Assembly (NCBI GenBank): GCA_013397435.1
Contig: VZRG01001537.1
Location: 112,081 to 176,080, forward strand
DNA: 64,000 nucleotides
Reading direction: 5' to 3'
Source of the DNA: Erythrocercus mccallii
Taxonomy: Eukaryota; Chordata; Aves; Passeriformes; Dicruridae
Shown: one piece after another, positions 62,561-64,000 of the stretch
Layout: each line of letters begins with the position of its first letter
Numbering within the stretch: position 1 is the stretch's first letter
Program-made: the position numbers and the translations under genes
The notes under the pieces: generated by a model
Told to the model about the DNA's origin: nothing
What the model saw: the letters and a program-made list of their open reading frames with translations, nothing else
Database searches by the model: none

Positions 62561-64000
62561 CTAAAACACAGTTAATGTAAAAATTACAGTTACATCTCAT
62601 CCATAAGATTTAAAATATTGCAGAAAATCACTCTGCGTTGCTGGAGAATTTATTGTCTGGTGTCTGCATATATGAATATGATGATTATTCAGAAATGTAT
62701 TAATATTCTTTCATGTTGTATCTTTATGTACTCTTAGTATCTTCAATATGAAATACAAAATTCACAGTTTTCTTCAGTTAGCCAGTTCTCAGTCTTCCTC
62801 ATTTCTGGGTACAATATAATACTATTGCATAATGCAAAATACTTAACAGTTTATTTATGCTGACAATACTATCTATTTTTATGTACAACACCTATTATGT
62901 ATAAATGCTATATAAGTATATATAAAATGCAATATGGTTTATATGTATATAGTCACACTTATACAATACCCATATTTATATTATTCAAAATTTATTTAGC
63001 TATGAAATTCCTTTCTTCAAACAGGTTAATTTATAGTACATGTTCTGGAATTCAGTAACAAAACCGTCATTCTGAGTGAAAACCAATACCAATAGTTTTA
63101 AGACAAAATTTTCTGGGAAGTATTTTAGGAATGACTAAAAGACTGAAGGATTATAGAAATTTTGTCTGATCAAGAAGGTTCAGTTTTGTATTATCTAAGG
63201 ATTATCAACTCCATATCAGGAAAAGCAGGAAAGTACTGGGAATTTTACATTCAAATATTACTTAATATTACATTAGATCATCCCCTAATGAAGTTCTGTC
63301 AGTTTCCTTGGAAAACTCCCACACGTGCAAACTTTTCCCCAATTTGCACATGCATTGTTTGTAGCTCACGTTACAGAAATTGTACTCAATGTAAAGGTAA
63401 ATTCTAAAAATGAAGAAAATCGCATGTTGGCATTTTTCTAAGTGACCACCTTTTACCATTTATCCAAACAAGAGACAACATAAGGTGTTAGTATGAACTA
63501 CATAGGAACCCATGTAGCACAAGGCACTGTATAATGACCTGAGTATGTAGCTCAGCCATTATGAAAAGCAGACAGAGCTGCTTGGGCAGAGGCAAGAGGG
63601 CTTGAGGCAATGCCACAATTTGTGGGCAGACAACAAGCACCTCTGTGAGCCCCCTGGAAGAGGCTGCTCCCCACAAGCTCACAGGCAGCACCACAGAGAG
63701 ACAGAGGTCTGCCCTGGCTCCAGAGCCAGCCTGAGGCCACAGCTCAGGGCAGGTTTGCCCACAAACAACTCTGGGTGCTTGAGTTTGCTGCAGAAGAGCC
63801 ATAAATTGAGCTGTGCCAATTCCAGCAACCCTGCTGTCACATAAAGCAGGTGTCGACACTCATGAGGTCAGATGGGATGGTTGTAACAACTCCTCCCGGC
63901 CTCAGAACCTCTGCACACAAAAGTATCTTCTATCTGGGCTCTGACAGGGGGAATTCCAATGAGCTAGGCTGGAAATTATGGGGTTTTCTCACATTAGAGC
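62561..64000. other. DST intron, right edge
   Basis: AT-rich, with a TATA-type simple stretch near 62905-62955. A GC-rich block at about 63540-63870 is unidentified and may be a repeat. The preceding CH1 exon is not in the window. Confidence 0.6.

Noticed and set aside
1..64000. CRISPR arrays, operons, ribosome binding sites, tRNA and rRNA genes
   Set aside because: None is visible. The spliced gene structure and LINE and LTR elements show this is vertebrate nuclear DNA.

Overview
This window is vertebrate nuclear DNA: AT-rich, with many short exons on the minus strand separated by introns. It is almost certainly from a bird. The evidence is a CR1 LINE 3' tail ending in the ATTCTATGAT repeat (about 57855-58099), a second CR1 fragment (about 32088-32147), and a roughly 1 kb solo LTR of a type I associate with bird, especially songbird, genomes (about 1352-2400).

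Essentially all coding sequence belongs to one gene, DST (dystonin/BPAG1), a giant cytoskeletal cross-linker. It is read right to left. The paralogue MACF1 is excluded by the BPAG1e-specific coiled-coil exon and by the last exon, which ends in TGISSLYYNS. I placed 40 coding segments: 39 exons confirmed by splice sites and phase, plus one candidate exon. Exons at 62.6-47.6 kb encode the second calponin-homology domain (CH2) of the actin-binding domain and a linker; CH1 and the upstream promoters lie beyond the right edge. The epithelial isoform has its own first exon at about 45.1-44.8 kb, behind a TATA box. Exons at 44.7-29.4 kb encode the plakin domain, including its SH3. Four large alternative modules follow: a candidate exon not in the BPAG1e protein I know (26.3-27.9 kb), the coiled-coil exon (22.1-24.8 kb), the terminal plakin-repeat exon (19.6-21.5 kb), and, after three small shared exons, a 5.5 kb muscle-type (BPAG1b) exon (8.2-13.75 kb). 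Seven spectrin-repeat exons continue to the left edge.

BPAG1e is complete in the window: 24 exons, 8,004 coding bases and 2,667 residues, against about 2,649 in human. The long a and b isoforms enter from the right, join the same plakin-domain exons, skip the two e-specific exons, then either skip (a) or include (b) the 8.2-13.75 kb exon. All four large modules begin and end in phase 0, so each can be included or skipped without shifting the frame.

I found no new multi-gene system. The observations most worth checking are the 534-codon candidate exon, a start-stop upstream ORF 2 nt before the BPAG1e start codon, a perfect CTCF core inside an isolated CpG-dense patch, a GC-AG intron in CH2, and degenerate repeats in the muscle-type exon. 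Introns otherwise hold AT-rich unique sequence, short microsatellites and a few GC-rich blocks I could not identify. Exon edges come from reading frame, splice signals and phase agreement between neighbours, supported by recalled similarity to human dystonin; no alignment was run.
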